Positions 52,216-59,971 of a stretch of 64,000 bases of DNA are shown one piece after another. Source of the DNA: HRBIN23 sp046294495 (GTDB lineage: Bacteria; Chloroflexota; Dehalococcoidia; Lucifugimonadales; HRBIN23). Each line of letters begins with the position of its first letter. Position 1 is the stretch's first letter. Location: positions 1 through 64,000 of the forward strand of contig JBKBKV010000002.1 of the NCBI GenBank assembly GCA_046294495.1, read 5' to 3'. Under the pieces are notes generated by a model that was given only the letters and a program-made list of their open reading frames with translations, was not told the DNA's origin and made no database searches. Both the position numbers and the translations under genes were made by a program.

Positions 52216-52822
52216 GGGTTTCCTCCTTTGCTGTCTCTGTTGGGGGCTGGGGCTGTTGCCCAGCCGGTTCGCTTACAGGTTTTTCTGCGGCGCGGGCCAC
52301 TATGACCAGGGCTGGGCGGAGCACCCGTCCCTGGAACTTGTAGCCTTTTCGTGCCACCTTGATAACACTCCCGCTGGGCAGGGTGTCGCTGCTCTCCTGA
52401 CCTACAGCCTCGTGCTCCCACGGGTCAAAGGGCTGGCCCTGGGGATTAAGGGGTTCAAGCCCGGCCTGCTGGAGGATAGAGAACAGCTTGCGCGTTGCCA
52501 GGCGCATCCCTTCTGCCCAGGGGGAGTTGGTTTCACCGAGCAAGTTATCCAGGGCCAATTCCAAGTCGTCCAGGGCAGGGAGGAGGCGCAGGAGCAGGTT
52601 ACTGGTGGCGTGGCGCTGGAAAGCCTCCCGCTCCTGCTCCACCTGCTTGCGGTAGTTAATAAAGTCAGCCTGCACCCGCTGAAGGAGTGCCTTGAACTGC
52701 GCTCGCTCCCGCTGGGCTTCCTCCAGTTCTCCCCTCAGGCGTTCCGCCTCTGTGGCCTCGGGGCCTGGGGGAAGCCCTACGGGCGGGGTGGTTTGTTCAG
52801 GGGAGTCGTTAGTGGCGGTCAT
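52208..52822 (-). CDS. grpE: Nucleotide exchange factor GrpE
   Basis: 204 residues. Long coiled-coil region (about 28-80, RLRGELEEAQRERAQFKALL), then the beta domain ending VARKGYKFQGRVLRPALVIVA. Partner of DnaK. Overlaps the hspR stop by 4 bases (ATGA) and the dnaK start by 8, so the three are tightly coupled. Confidence 0.93.
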   Translation of the reverse strand: MTATNDSPEQTTPPVGLPPGPEATEAERLRGELEEAQRERAQFKALLQRVQADFINYRKQVEQEREAFQRHATSNLLLRLLPALDDLELALDNLLGETNSPWAEGMRLATRKLFSILQQAGLEPLNPQGQPFDPWEHEAVGQESSDTLPSGSVIKVARKGYKFQGRVLRPALVIVARAAEKPVSEPAGQQPQPPTETAKEETHG

Positions 52823-53169
52823 GTCTCCTCCTCGCCAGCATGGGGTAAAGGGTGCCCAAGCCGCTGGAAACAGGCGTCCAAAATAGACAAAAGTTCGCTT
52901 CGCGTCCCCTCGGCCTGCAAAGCCTCCAGGTGCTCTCGTAGAGCCGTCAGGTGCTGTAAGATACCCAGGGCCAGTTCCACGCCCGCCAGGTTTACGCCTC
53001 GCTCGTCTACCAGGTGCTTGATAAGGCGGAGGCGGAGGATATCCATATCCGAATACAGGCGTTGGTTGCTCTCTGTCCGCACCGGGCGCACTAGCCCCAG
53101 GCGTTCGTATTTGCGGAGGGTCTGGGGGTGCATGTCCAGGAGTTGGGCCGCAACCCGCATGACATACAC
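52819..53169 (-). CDS. hspR: MerR-family heat-shock repressor HspR
   Basis: About 116 residues. Winged HTH VAAQLLDMHPQTLRKYERLGLV near 5-26 with NQRLYSDMDILRLRLIKHLVDERG after, exactly HspR-like. The family represses dnaK operons and is released by DnaK feedback. GTG 53169 is taken as start (VYVMRVAA, GGAGGGG just before); ATG 53160 and a frame opening at 53316 are alternatives. Here hspR leads the operon rather than closing it as in Actinobacteria. Confidence 0.85.
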   Translation of the reverse strand: MYVMRVAAQLLDMHPQTLRKYERLGLVRPVRTESNQRLYSDMDILRLRLIKHLVDERGVNLAGVELALGILQHLTALREHLEALQAEGTRSELLSILDACFQRLGHPLPHAGEEET

Positions 53170-53287
53170 TCCCCTCCAGGGAGATGCCCTGGGCAGGCCC
53201 CTGGAGCCCTGCGACTGGGGAAAGCGGGGTTGCACTGTAGCCTCCCTCCTCTGTGGTATGGATGCCCCTTGGGGGCTGTCAGGCTCT

Positions 53288-53316
53288 AATTTAGCATTTG
53301 ACACAGCGCGTGTCAA
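53288..53316 (-). promoter_or_regulatory. Promoter of hspR-grpE-dnaK
   Basis: Leftward TTGACA (53316-53311), a 17-base spacer and TAAATT (53293-53288). The -35 is the right arm of the inverted repeat. Confidence 0.6.
53298..53316. promoter_or_regulatory. Inverted repeat operator shared by two divergent promoters
   Basis: TTGACAC-AGCGC-GTGTCAA, perfect 7-base arms. Each arm contains the -35 of one promoter. It differs from the actinobacterial HspR site CTTGAGT-N7-ACTCAAG but sits where the HspR operator is expected. Confidence 0.65.
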
Positions 53317-53326
53317 TGTATATGAT
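53298..53326 (+). promoter_or_regulatory. Promoter of the small zinc-ribbon gene
   Basis: Rightward TTGACA (53298-53303), 17 bases, TATGAT (53321-53326). Confidence 0.62.
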
Positions 53327-53373
53327 ATATAATGTCAGAATTGTCGTTGCCAGGAAGGGAGGAAGATGGGTGG

Positions 53374-53547
53374 ATGGGAGAGGAGAGGAAAACGGTTCTT
53401 CCACGCCGGTGCCCCAAGTGTGGTGGCGACCTGCACCAGCGGCGGGACTTATACGGTCACTACCGTTCGTGCCTGCAGTGTGGTTGGATAGAAGAGGTGC
53501 CCCCCCAGCAGGCCGCTGAGAAGCCCCCACGCCGTAAAGCCCTCTAG
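53374..53547 (+). CDS. Small zinc-ribbon protein
   Basis: 57 residues with two CxxC pairs, CPKCGGDL near 13-20 and CLQCGW near 33-38, joined by a basic linker RRDLYGHYRS; basic C-terminus. Family unknown. ATG 53374 is used because the upstream ATG at 53332 coincides with the predicted transcription start. Divergent from hspR on a shared operator, so possibly heat-shock controlled. Its stop shares a CTAG with the readthrough stop of the convergent flavoprotein. Confidence 0.65.
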   Translation: MGEERKTVLPRRCPKCGGDLHQRRDLYGHYRSCLQCGWIEEVPPQQAAEKPPRRKAL

Positions 53548-54698
53548 AAGTTGCCGGCCAGCCACCAGCGTTCAAACAACACCTTGCCCCAGTGCCACCA
53601 CCACGCCGGCCCGCGGATCCTTGCGGCAGGGGGGCCAGGCTCTACATAGAAGTTGGCCCTGGCAAATCCGGCTTTCCCGAAGCCGGTCTCCACAAATCAG
53701 GCACCCTCGCCGGCGAAGGTGTCCTGAGGCCCTTTGGCTATGGCAGAAGCCAGGTTCCTGGCCACCACCTTGCCCTGGGCGTGGGCGAAGACGCCAGCCT
53801 TGGGGAGCGGTAGGCTGTAGGCTAGGGGGATAACCGTAACATCTCCGATGGCATACACATTGGGCTGGGAGGTCTGCAGTGTCCGCTTGTCCACAGGGAT
53901 CCAGCCCCGCTGGTCGGTGAGCCCTGCCTCCCGCACCACTGCCGGAGCCTGGTGGGGAGGGATTGCAATGAGCAGGTCGTATTCAGCCTTTGCCCCGTTT
54001 TCAAAGGTCAACAACCGCTTCTCGGGGTCGATGCTTGACCAGCGGTGCTGGGGGAAGTAGGCGATGTCGCGCGCCTCTAACAGGGCCTTCGCTTGGGCGC
54101 CAATGATGGGCCCCGCGGCCGGCATGGGCTGGGGTTCCGGGGTGTAAATGGCTATTGGTGAAGCGTTGCGCAGGCCCCGCCGCCGCAGGTAGTAGTCCAG
54201 GAGGAAGGCCATTTCGTAGGGCGCGGCCGGGCACTTGTAAGGCAGAGATGGGATTAGGACAACAACTCGCCCTCCCTGGAAGGCGCGCAAGGCATCCTGC
54301 AGGCGTTTGGCCTGCTCCAGTTCGTAGAAACTGTAGGCAGAGGGGAAGAGGGTGGGAGTGGCGCCATAGGCCAGCGCCGCCCCAAGGGAGACCACCAGGT
54401 AATCGTAGCCTATTTGCTGGTTGTTGACCCTCACCGAGCCACCCTTTAGGTCCAGTGCCTCTACTGTGCCCTGCACTAACTCTACCCGGCTCGGCAGAAG
54501 TCGGCGCACTTCACGGCAGATGGCCTCGGGCTTTCGCCATCCGAAAGCCAGCCACAAAAAGGAGGGGGCGAAGCAGTGCTGTGGATTCCGCTCCACCAGC
54601 ACGATACGATGCTCCTGCGGAAGCCAACGGCACAGATACTTAGCGGTTGTCAACCCGCCCACTCCACCACCCAGTATGACTACCGTCTTGCCGGGCAT
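53544..54698 (-). CDS. Sulfide:quinone reductase-like flavoprotein with in-frame TGA (candidate selenoprotein)
   Basis: 384 residues if the TGA at codon 334 is read. FAD motif VVILGGGVGGLTTAKYL near 6-22; LPYKCPAAPYE with the redox Cys156; IGDVT second FAD motif. The frame meets TGA (53699-53697) after TFAGEGA, where homologues have Cys in GxGxCFxExG. Beyond it 50 codons stay open and family-like (FVETGFGKAGFARANFYVEP ... HWGKVLFERWW), ending at TAG 53546-53544. Cys156 and position 334 are the SQR polysulfide/disulfide pair. A stem-loop follows the TGA. Sec readthrough is the favoured idea; a nonsense mutation would leave a 333-residue protein lacking the C-terminal helices. Strong AGGAGG start. 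Last gene of the SCO-PCuAC-cupredoxin operon. Confidence 0.75.
53668..53699 (-). promoter_or_regulatory. Candidate bacterial SECIS element with its TGA
   Basis: After TGA come 10 bases, then CCGGCTT (53686-53680), loop CGGGA, and AAGCCGG (53674-53668): seven perfect pairs. The loop begins 17 bases after the TGA and has G at its second position, which fits the general bacterial SECIS description (apical loop 16-37 bases away with a G in the first two). Confidence 0.55.
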
Positions 54699-54741
54699 AT
54701 CTTACCTCCTAGCAGCCGCAAGGGTATCATACCACAGGCTC

Positions 54742-55236
54742 TTATACCCCACCCTCTTTCACAACCCTGATGGTGAAGCGGTTGCTTGGCAGGAAGGAGC
54801 ATACATACTGATAGACGCCAGGGTGTTGGAAGCGATAGGTGAGGGTCTGCCCCGAGGGCACCTTGAATGGGCCGATCCAGTGGGCCACCACATCCTCGTT
54901 GCGGAGCACCAGGGTATCTCGCTCCCCAACCAGCATGGTCAACTCCGCGGGGAACTCCACATACACGGGAAAGTCCTCCATTCGGCGCAGGCGCTCGGCT
55001 GTGCCCTGTGGAACCACAACCCGCACCTCACGCCCTACCTGCTGGAGCGGGATATAGATGCGCTCGTCTATAAGGCGCACTGGAGGCGCGGGGGCAGTGC
55101 GCTCCATTATCACGAACACCACCCCCTGTAGCACCAGGGGCAACACCAAGAAGAACCCTATCCCCACTGCCAGTGGGAGCCAGCGGCGACGCCCCCTTTG
55201 AGCGCCCCCTTGTGGGCTATCCACACCCTCTACCAT
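54742..55236 (-). CDS. Membrane-anchored cupredoxin-like protein
   Basis: 164 residues. One membrane helix at about 20-43, then a beta-rich domain with DVVAHWIGPFKVPSGQ and FQHPGVYQYVCSFLP. His and Cys of a type-1 copper site are visible, but the usual His/Met after the Cys is replaced (CSFLPSNRF). Probably faces outside. May carry electrons or copper; coded between PCu(A)C and the SQR-like gene. Confidence 0.75.
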   Translation of the reverse strand: MVEGVDSPQGGAQRGRRRWLPLAVGIGFFLVLPLVLQGVVFVIMERTAPAPPVRLIDERIYIPLQQVGREVRVVVPQGTAERLRRMEDFPVYVEFPAELTMLVGERDTLVLRNEDVVAHWIGPFKVPSGQTLTYRFQHPGVYQYVCSFLPSNRFTIRVVKEGGV

Positions 55237-55254
55237 TCCCTCTCCTAGTGCAGG

Positions 55255-55713
55255 CTAAGGGGCACGCACCTCTACCGCTACTTGCACAGTGCCAGCCTTT
55301 TCAAACTTCAGGGTCAGTGTAAAGCGGTCGCCCGGCTTCAGTTCCCGCTTAAGGTTCAATAGCATTATATGTTTGCCTCCAGGCTTCAGTTCCAGAGTGC
55401 CCCCGGCGGGAACCTCGAAGGCGTGCATTGCGTGCATGCGGGCCATCCCCCCCTCTATTGCCGTTTCGTGAAGTTCCACAGTGCCCGCAACATCAGGCGC
55501 TTCGGCACCCGTAAGGCGGTCGGACACAGTGCCTGTGTTTACGATACGGAAGTAGGCTGCCACCGCCCCGGCCATATTAGGGGACGGGCGCGCCCAGGCA
55601 TCCTCCACACGCAACAGGGCAGAGGGTTTAGGCGTCGGTGTAGGAGCAGCCGCCCGGCACGCCCCGAGAAAAACCCCTACGCTCAGTAAGAACACGATGG
55701 TGATAGCGCGCAC
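55255..55713 (-). CDS. Copper chaperone PCu(A)C family lipoprotein
   Basis: 152 residues. Lipobox-like signal VFLGAC, then the PCu(A)C domain with Cu(I) ligands His-x-Met type: VELHETAIEGGMARMHAM and GGKHIMLL. Family knowledge: delivers copper to the CuA/CuB sites of cytochrome oxidase with SCO. GTG start with AAGGGGG. Adjacent to the SCO gene without a gap. Confidence 0.9.
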   Translation of the reverse strand: MRAITIVFLLSVGVFLGACRAAAPTPTPKPSALLRVEDAWARPSPNMAGAVAAYFRIVNTGTVSDRLTGAEAPDVAGTVELHETAIEGGMARMHAMHAFEVPAGGTLELKPGGKHIMLLNLKRELKPGDRFTLTLKFEKAGTVQVAVEVRAP

Positions 55714-56355
55714 CTATCCCCCTTTCAATAGGTGTTGTATATCTTGCGCAACGAAGCGGATCTCGTCGCCCTGGAGGCCGATGAATGGGGGAAAGGTGAG
55801 GCGTAACCGCCCCTTGGGGTCAATGGCAAAGACGAAAGCGGTATGGGCAACCCCATAGCCCGATGCAGAACCAATGTCCTCTTTGTAATATTGGACGCCA
55901 TAGGCTTTGGCAATCTGGCTTACCTGCTCCGGCGTCCCGGTCAGTCCAATGTAGCGGGTGTCGAAGCCTTTTACATACTGGCGCAGGCGCTCGGGGGTAT
56001 CCCGCTCCGGGTCAACCGAGACGAAAACGAACTGGACACGCTGGGCATCGTTCCCCAGGCGTTCAAAAACCTGGCGAACGGCGATCATAGTAGTTGGGCA
56101 TACATCCGGGCAATGGGTGTAGCCGAAGAACACGAGGACAACCTTGCCCTGCAGGGCCTGGAGTTGGAAGAGGTTACCTTCAGTGTCCAGAAGGGCCAGG
56201 TCGGGGGCAGGTCGTGGTGGGGTAAGGGTAGCGCCGTAGAAGGTGTAGGAAGCACCGGCTTGCAACTGGATCGCCAGGGCGGCGAGTATCCCCCCCAGTG
56301 CTACTAGCCCAGCCAGGGCTATACCCAGCAATACATGAGGGCGTCGAGGTTGCAC
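55714..56355 (-). CDS. SCO1/SenC/PrrC copper protein
   Basis: 213 residues, N-terminal membrane anchor (about 8-32) and thioredoxin-like domain. Cu ligands: Cys-x3-Cys in THCPDVCPT (about 80-88) and His in GVAHTAFVF (about 168). FVSVDPERDTPERL is typical. Start is GTG at 56355 (MQPRRPHV), with AAAGGGG upstream. First gene of the copper/SQR operon; no cytochrome oxidase genes are in the window. Confidence 0.92.
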   Translation of the reverse strand: MQPRRPHVLLGIALAGLVALGGILAALAIQLQAGASYTFYGATLTPPRPAPDLALLDTEGNLFQLQALQGKVVLVFFGYTHCPDVCPTTMIAVRQVFERLGNDAQRVQFVFVSVDPERDTPERLRQYVKGFDTRYIGLTGTPEQVSQIAKAYGVQYYKEDIGSASGYGVAHTAFVFAIDPKGRLRLTFPPFIGLQGDEIRFVAQDIQHLLKGG

Positions 56356-56436
56356 AATGACCCCTTTCTATCTATAATAACACCTGTTTGGGGGCTGCAT
56401 CTATCGCTTTTCGGCGCGCCGGCCGTGCCAAATACC

Positions 56437-56465
56437 TTGACACCCAGCCTTCATACGCATAGGAT
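56437..56465 (+). promoter_or_regulatory. Promoter of the aminotransferase gene
   Basis: TTGACA (56437-56442), 17 bases, TAGGAT (56460-56465). About 43 bases of leader. Confidence 0.55.
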
Positions 56466-56514
56466 GGGCCTAGCTCTGTGGAGTTACTCAGATGCCCCTG
56501 GGCCGGGAGGCTCT

Positions 56515-57849
56515 ATGAGCGTCATTGTGGAAGAGTATGTCCGCAAGCACCCGAAGTCGGCTGAGGCCTACCAGCGCTCTAAGGGGTTATTCCCCGGGGG
56601 CGTTACCCACGATACCCGCTACCTCACTCCCTTTCCTCTTTTCATTACCCACGCCTCTGGCCCTCGCAAGTGGGACCTAGACGGCAACGAGTATGTGGAC
56701 TATGTGATGGGGCATGGGGCGCTCATCCTGGGGCATGCCCATCCCAGCCTGGTGCAGGCGGTCTCCCAGCAGATAGCGCGGGGCACGCATCTGGGAGGCA
56801 ACACCCTGGAGGAGATGCGGTGGGCAGAGGCCATCAAGCGACTTATCCCTTCGGCCGAGAAGGTGCGTTTCCACTCCTCCGGCACTGAGGCGACCATGAT
56901 GGCTGTGCGCCTGGCACGCGCCTACACGGGGAAGAAGCGCCTTATTAAGTTTGCCGACCACTTCCACGGCTGGAGCGACCCCCTTCTGCCCTCCTCTGGC
57001 ACTGCGCCAGGGGGCATCACCGAAGAGACCTGGGCTACTGTAACCGTAATCCCCCCTAACGACTTGGCACTGGTGGAGAGGGCTATCGTAGAGAAAGGGG
57101 ATGTGGCGGCAGTAATTTTGGAGCCCACGGGGGCGCACATGGGCCAATACCCCATACGCCCCGATTTCCTGCGGGGTCTGCGGGAGATAACGGGGCGTTA
57201 CGGGGTGGTGCTGATCTTTGACGAGGTGGTAACGGGGTTCCGCATCTCCAAGAGCGGGGCCCAGGGGCGCTTTGGCGTTATGCCTGACCTGACCACCCTG
57301 GCCAAGATTGTGGCCGGGGGCCTCCCTGGCGCCGCTGTGGCAGGCAAGGCCGATATCCTGGACATGATTCAGCATCGGGGCGACCCGGAGTGGGACACGC
57401 GGAGGCGGGTAGGACACCCTGGCACTTTCAACGCCAACCCCCTCTCAGCGGTAGCAGGAGCCACCTGCCTGGAACTCCTGGCATCCCAGGCGATCAACGA
57501 GCACGCCGAGCGTATGGCAGAGCGCCTGAAGCGGGGCATTCAGGCCCTCCTGCAACGAGTGGAGGTGCCGGGGTGTGCCTTTGGGGTCGGGGCTCTGGTG
57601 GAACTTACCCTGGGCATAGCCCACGACTGTCCCGGCGACTTCTGCACCCTCTCGTTTGACCAATTGAAGCAGGCCACACGCCCCGCCCTGCGCCAGGCTT
57701 TGCGCAGGGCCATGCTCAACAACGGTGTTGACCTAATGGGCGGCGGGCGCTTCATCCTCTCCGGCGTGCACCAGGAGAAAGATGTAGACGACACCCTGGA
57801 GGCCCTGGAGCGCTCCCTGCGGTCTGTGCGGGCCGAGGGCCTGGTATAG
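56515..57849 (+). CDS. Class III aminotransferase (glutamate-1-semialdehyde aminomutase-like)
   Basis: 444 residues, PLP-dependent. FHSSGTEATMMAVRLARAYTG near 120-140, IFDEVVTGFR near 238-247, and TTLAKIVAGGLPGAA with the PLP Lys. The wording matches GSA aminomutase relatives, but the sequence has extra C-terminal features, so it may be an omega-type transaminase of another substrate. ATG 56515 has GGGAGG upstream. It ends 5 bases before the convergent hydrolase. Confidence 0.82.
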   Translation: MSVIVEEYVRKHPKSAEAYQRSKGLFPGGVTHDTRYLTPFPLFITHASGPRKWDLDGNEYVDYVMGHGALILGHAHPSLVQAVSQQIARGTHLGGNTLEEMRWAEAIKRLIPSAEKVRFHSSGTEATMMAVRLARAYTGKKRLIKFADHFHGWSDPLLPSSGTAPGGITEETWATVTVIPPNDLALVERAIVEKGDVAAVILEPTGAHMGQYPIRPDFLRGLREITGRYGVVLIFDEVVTGFRISKSGAQGRFGVMPDLTTLAKIVAGGLPGAAVAGKADILDMIQHRGDPEWDTRRRVGHPGTFNANPLSAVAGATCLELLASQAINEHAERMAERLKRGIQALLQRVEVPGCAFGVGALVELTLGIAHDCPGDFCTLSFDQLKQATRPALRQALRRAMLNNGVDLMGGGRFILSGVHQEKDVDDTLEALERSLRSVRAEGLV

Positions 57850-57853
57850 CCCA

Positions 57854-59857
57854 CTAGGCGGGGATAACTGGCAGAAGGATGTGGGACGGGCGCTGGGTGT
57901 CGTGCCAGATCGTGTTCTCTGCGATGGCCCAGCGGCGCTCCTGCCCAAGAGGGTCGCCGGTGTTGGGGTTCACATCAAACCTGGGGAAGTTGCTGGACGA
58001 GATGTCCACCCGAATGCGGTGCCCCTCTTTGAACAGGTTGCTAGTAGGATATAGGGGAATGGCCAACTCGTAGATTTCCTCCGGACGGAGCAGTTGCCCC
58101 GGCCCTGCCTTCCCGTTCCGATAACGGCACCGCAAGATGGAGTCCGTAAGAAGCAGGGCATACCCCTCCGGGTAACTGGCGCTCGGTGGATAGACATCTA
58201 TTAGTTTCACCGTTACATCGGTGTCTACGGCTGAGGAGGAGAACCAGATGTATGCGGTAATAGGGCCAGTTACCTCCATATCCCGCTCTAGTGGTTGTGT
58301 TTGGAAGACCACCACATCAGGGCGCGAAGCCAGGGGCAGGTAAGGGGGCCTGCACCCGTAGAACTGGGGCCCCGTGCGCTGGTCAAAGCCCCCTGCTGGC
58401 GTGATAGGCTCCCGGCGGAGAAGGCCTGGGATGAGGCGCAGGTCTACCCCCGGCGGGGGCGGCTTCAAGTAGTCCAGGGAGGAGAAGTTTCCACCAACGG
58501 TGGGGACGGGGTCGCGGGGGTCAAAGCGGTAGGTGGTGCACGCCCGCTCAGCGTGAGGGCGCTGGGGCGAGAGGAGGCCGTTGGGGTGGAGGTAAAAGGG
58601 GGTGTAGCGGGTGCGTGCCAGGGGCCATTCCTTTTCATCGCGCCAGCGTCCGCCGTGGTAGAGCCGTCCTTCCCGTGTCCTTATGCCACTGCCCCCGCCC
58701 ATCACAAATATCTTCACCGGCCCCTCCTCCTCTACCCCGTTAGGCAGTCCCTTGAGCCAGCGGTCAAACCAGCGCAGGCGGAACTCCTCAAGGCTTGGGA
58801 GGGCTGCCCCGTCTCCCAACTCCACATCCCCGGCGTAAGTTACCTCCAAGGTGCGCTCGCCGTGTGTCCACGGCCCCATAATCACCTTGATAGGGCCTTT
58901 CTTGGCGTGAGCGAGGCTCTGGTAGGCCTCCAGAGTGGAGCGAGTATAAGAGTCATACCATCCACCAGAAAGGTAGACCGGCACATCGGCGAAGGTTTCC
59001 AGGTGNNNNNNNNNNNNNNNNNNNNNNNNNNNNNNNNNNNNNNNNNNNNNNNNNNNNNNNNNNNNNNNNNNNNNNNNNNNNNNNNNNNNNNNNNNNNNNN
59101 NNNNTTCCTCAATGGCTAAGCCGGGCTGTTTCCAGAAATCGTTGTAGTCGCCCTGGGTATAAATAGCAAAGAGCCATTTTTCATAGGGGGGGAGAAGGGC
59201 AAGGGGGGAAAGGCCGGGGCGAATGGGAAGGCGTGGGAGCCAATCCCGGAAGTCCGCCTTGGCCAGGGCTTCATCTATCCATGGGTGGCATTTGAGGGCC
59301 TTGTTCTGGTTGATGGCCCCATGCCAGAAGGCCCAAGCCATAAAGCGCAGTTCAAAGGCGCCATTGTGGCGCACCGAGGAGGTCCAGGCGTTCCACCCGC
59401 CCATGTTGGGGAGCATGCACGCCAGCCCAGGCGGACGCTGGGTGGCCAGGGCCATTTGCGTCCACGCCATGTAGGAGGTGCCGAAGGTGCCTACCTTGCC
59501 GTTACACCAGGGCTGGCGCACAAGCCAGGCGAGGGTGTCGTAGCCATCGGCCGGTTCCTGTGCGAGGAAGAACAACTCCCCCTCCGAGGCGAAACACCCT
59601 CGGCAGTCCTGGAGCACTGCCACATAGCCCCGTTGGGCGTAGAAGATACCGTGGCGCTGTCGACGATCGGGATCGCTCTTGTTGTAGGGGGTGCGCTCCA
59701 GCACCGCTGGCCAAGGGCCAGGGAGGGGCTGGCCGTTGCGGGCGGGGAAGTAGATGTCGCACGCCAGGCGCACCCCGTCACGCATAGGCACCATTATGTT
59801 CTCGGCGGCGAACACCTCATACTGTGGAAGGGAGCGGGCGGCTGGCTCCTGCGCCAT
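57854..59857 (-). CDS. CocE/NonD-type hydrolase (S15 family), interrupted by an N-run
   Basis: 667 residues. Alpha/beta hydrolase with Ser in GTFGTSYMAW (about 120), Asp in SGGWYDSYTR, and His in GPWTHGE; C-terminal jelly-roll domain (about 470-660). Related to cocaine esterase, X-Pro dipeptidyl peptidase and glutaryl-7-ACA acylases. Substrate unknown, no signal seen. The ATG at 59857 has GGAGGAG; a frame from 59923 is longer without a ribosome site. About 33 residues are hidden by N. Confidence 0.85.
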   Translation of the reverse strand: MAQEPAARSLPQYEVFAAENIMVPMRDGVRLACDIYFPARNGQPLPGPWPAVLERTPYNKSDPDRRQRHGIFYAQRGYVAVLQDCRGCFASEGELFFLAQEPADGYDTLAWLVRQPWCNGKVGTFGTSYMAWTQMALATQRPPGLACMLPNMGGWNAWTSSVRHNGAFELRFMAWAFWHGAINQNKALKCHPWIDEALAKADFRDWLPRLPIRPGLSPLALLPPYEKWLFAIYTQGDYNDFWKQPGLAIEEXXXXXXXXXXXXXXXXXXXXXXXXXXXXXXXXXHLETFADVPVYLSGGWYDSYTRSTLEAYQSLAHAKKGPIKVIMGPWTHGERTLEVTYAGDVELGDGAALPSLEEFRLRWFDRWLKGLPNGVEEEGPVKIFVMGGGSGIRTREGRLYHGGRWRDEKEWPLARTRYTPFYLHPNGLLSPQRPHAERACTTYRFDPRDPVPTVGGNFSSLDYLKPPPPGVDLRLIPGLLRREPITPAGGFDQRTGPQFYGCRPPYLPLASRPDVVVFQTQPLERDMEVTGPITAYIWFSSSAVDTDVTVKLIDVYPPSASYPEGYALLLTDSILRCRYRNGKAGPGQLLRPEEIYELAIPLYPTSNLFKEGHRIRVDISSSNFPRFDVNPNTGDPLGQERRWAIAENTIWHDTQRPSHILLPVIPA
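59006..59104. other. Run of 99 undetermined bases inside the hydrolase gene
   Basis: 99 N; both flanks are in the same frame. Confidence 0.95.
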
Positions 59858-59971
59858 ATCTTCTCCTCCAAAAACATAGGTGGAGATTGCCACTACAGTA
59901 GCACGAGGGGGGAGGAAGGGCAAGAGGAAAGGGGGAATGGTGTGTTACACTAACTTCAGAGGAGTATGAAG

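Noticed and set aside
53697..54698. Treating the flavoprotein as a normal 333-residue protein ending at the TGA
   Set aside because: The open, family-like 50 codons after the TGA and the lost redox Cys argue against a natural C-terminus, though a fresh nonsense mutation cannot be excluded.
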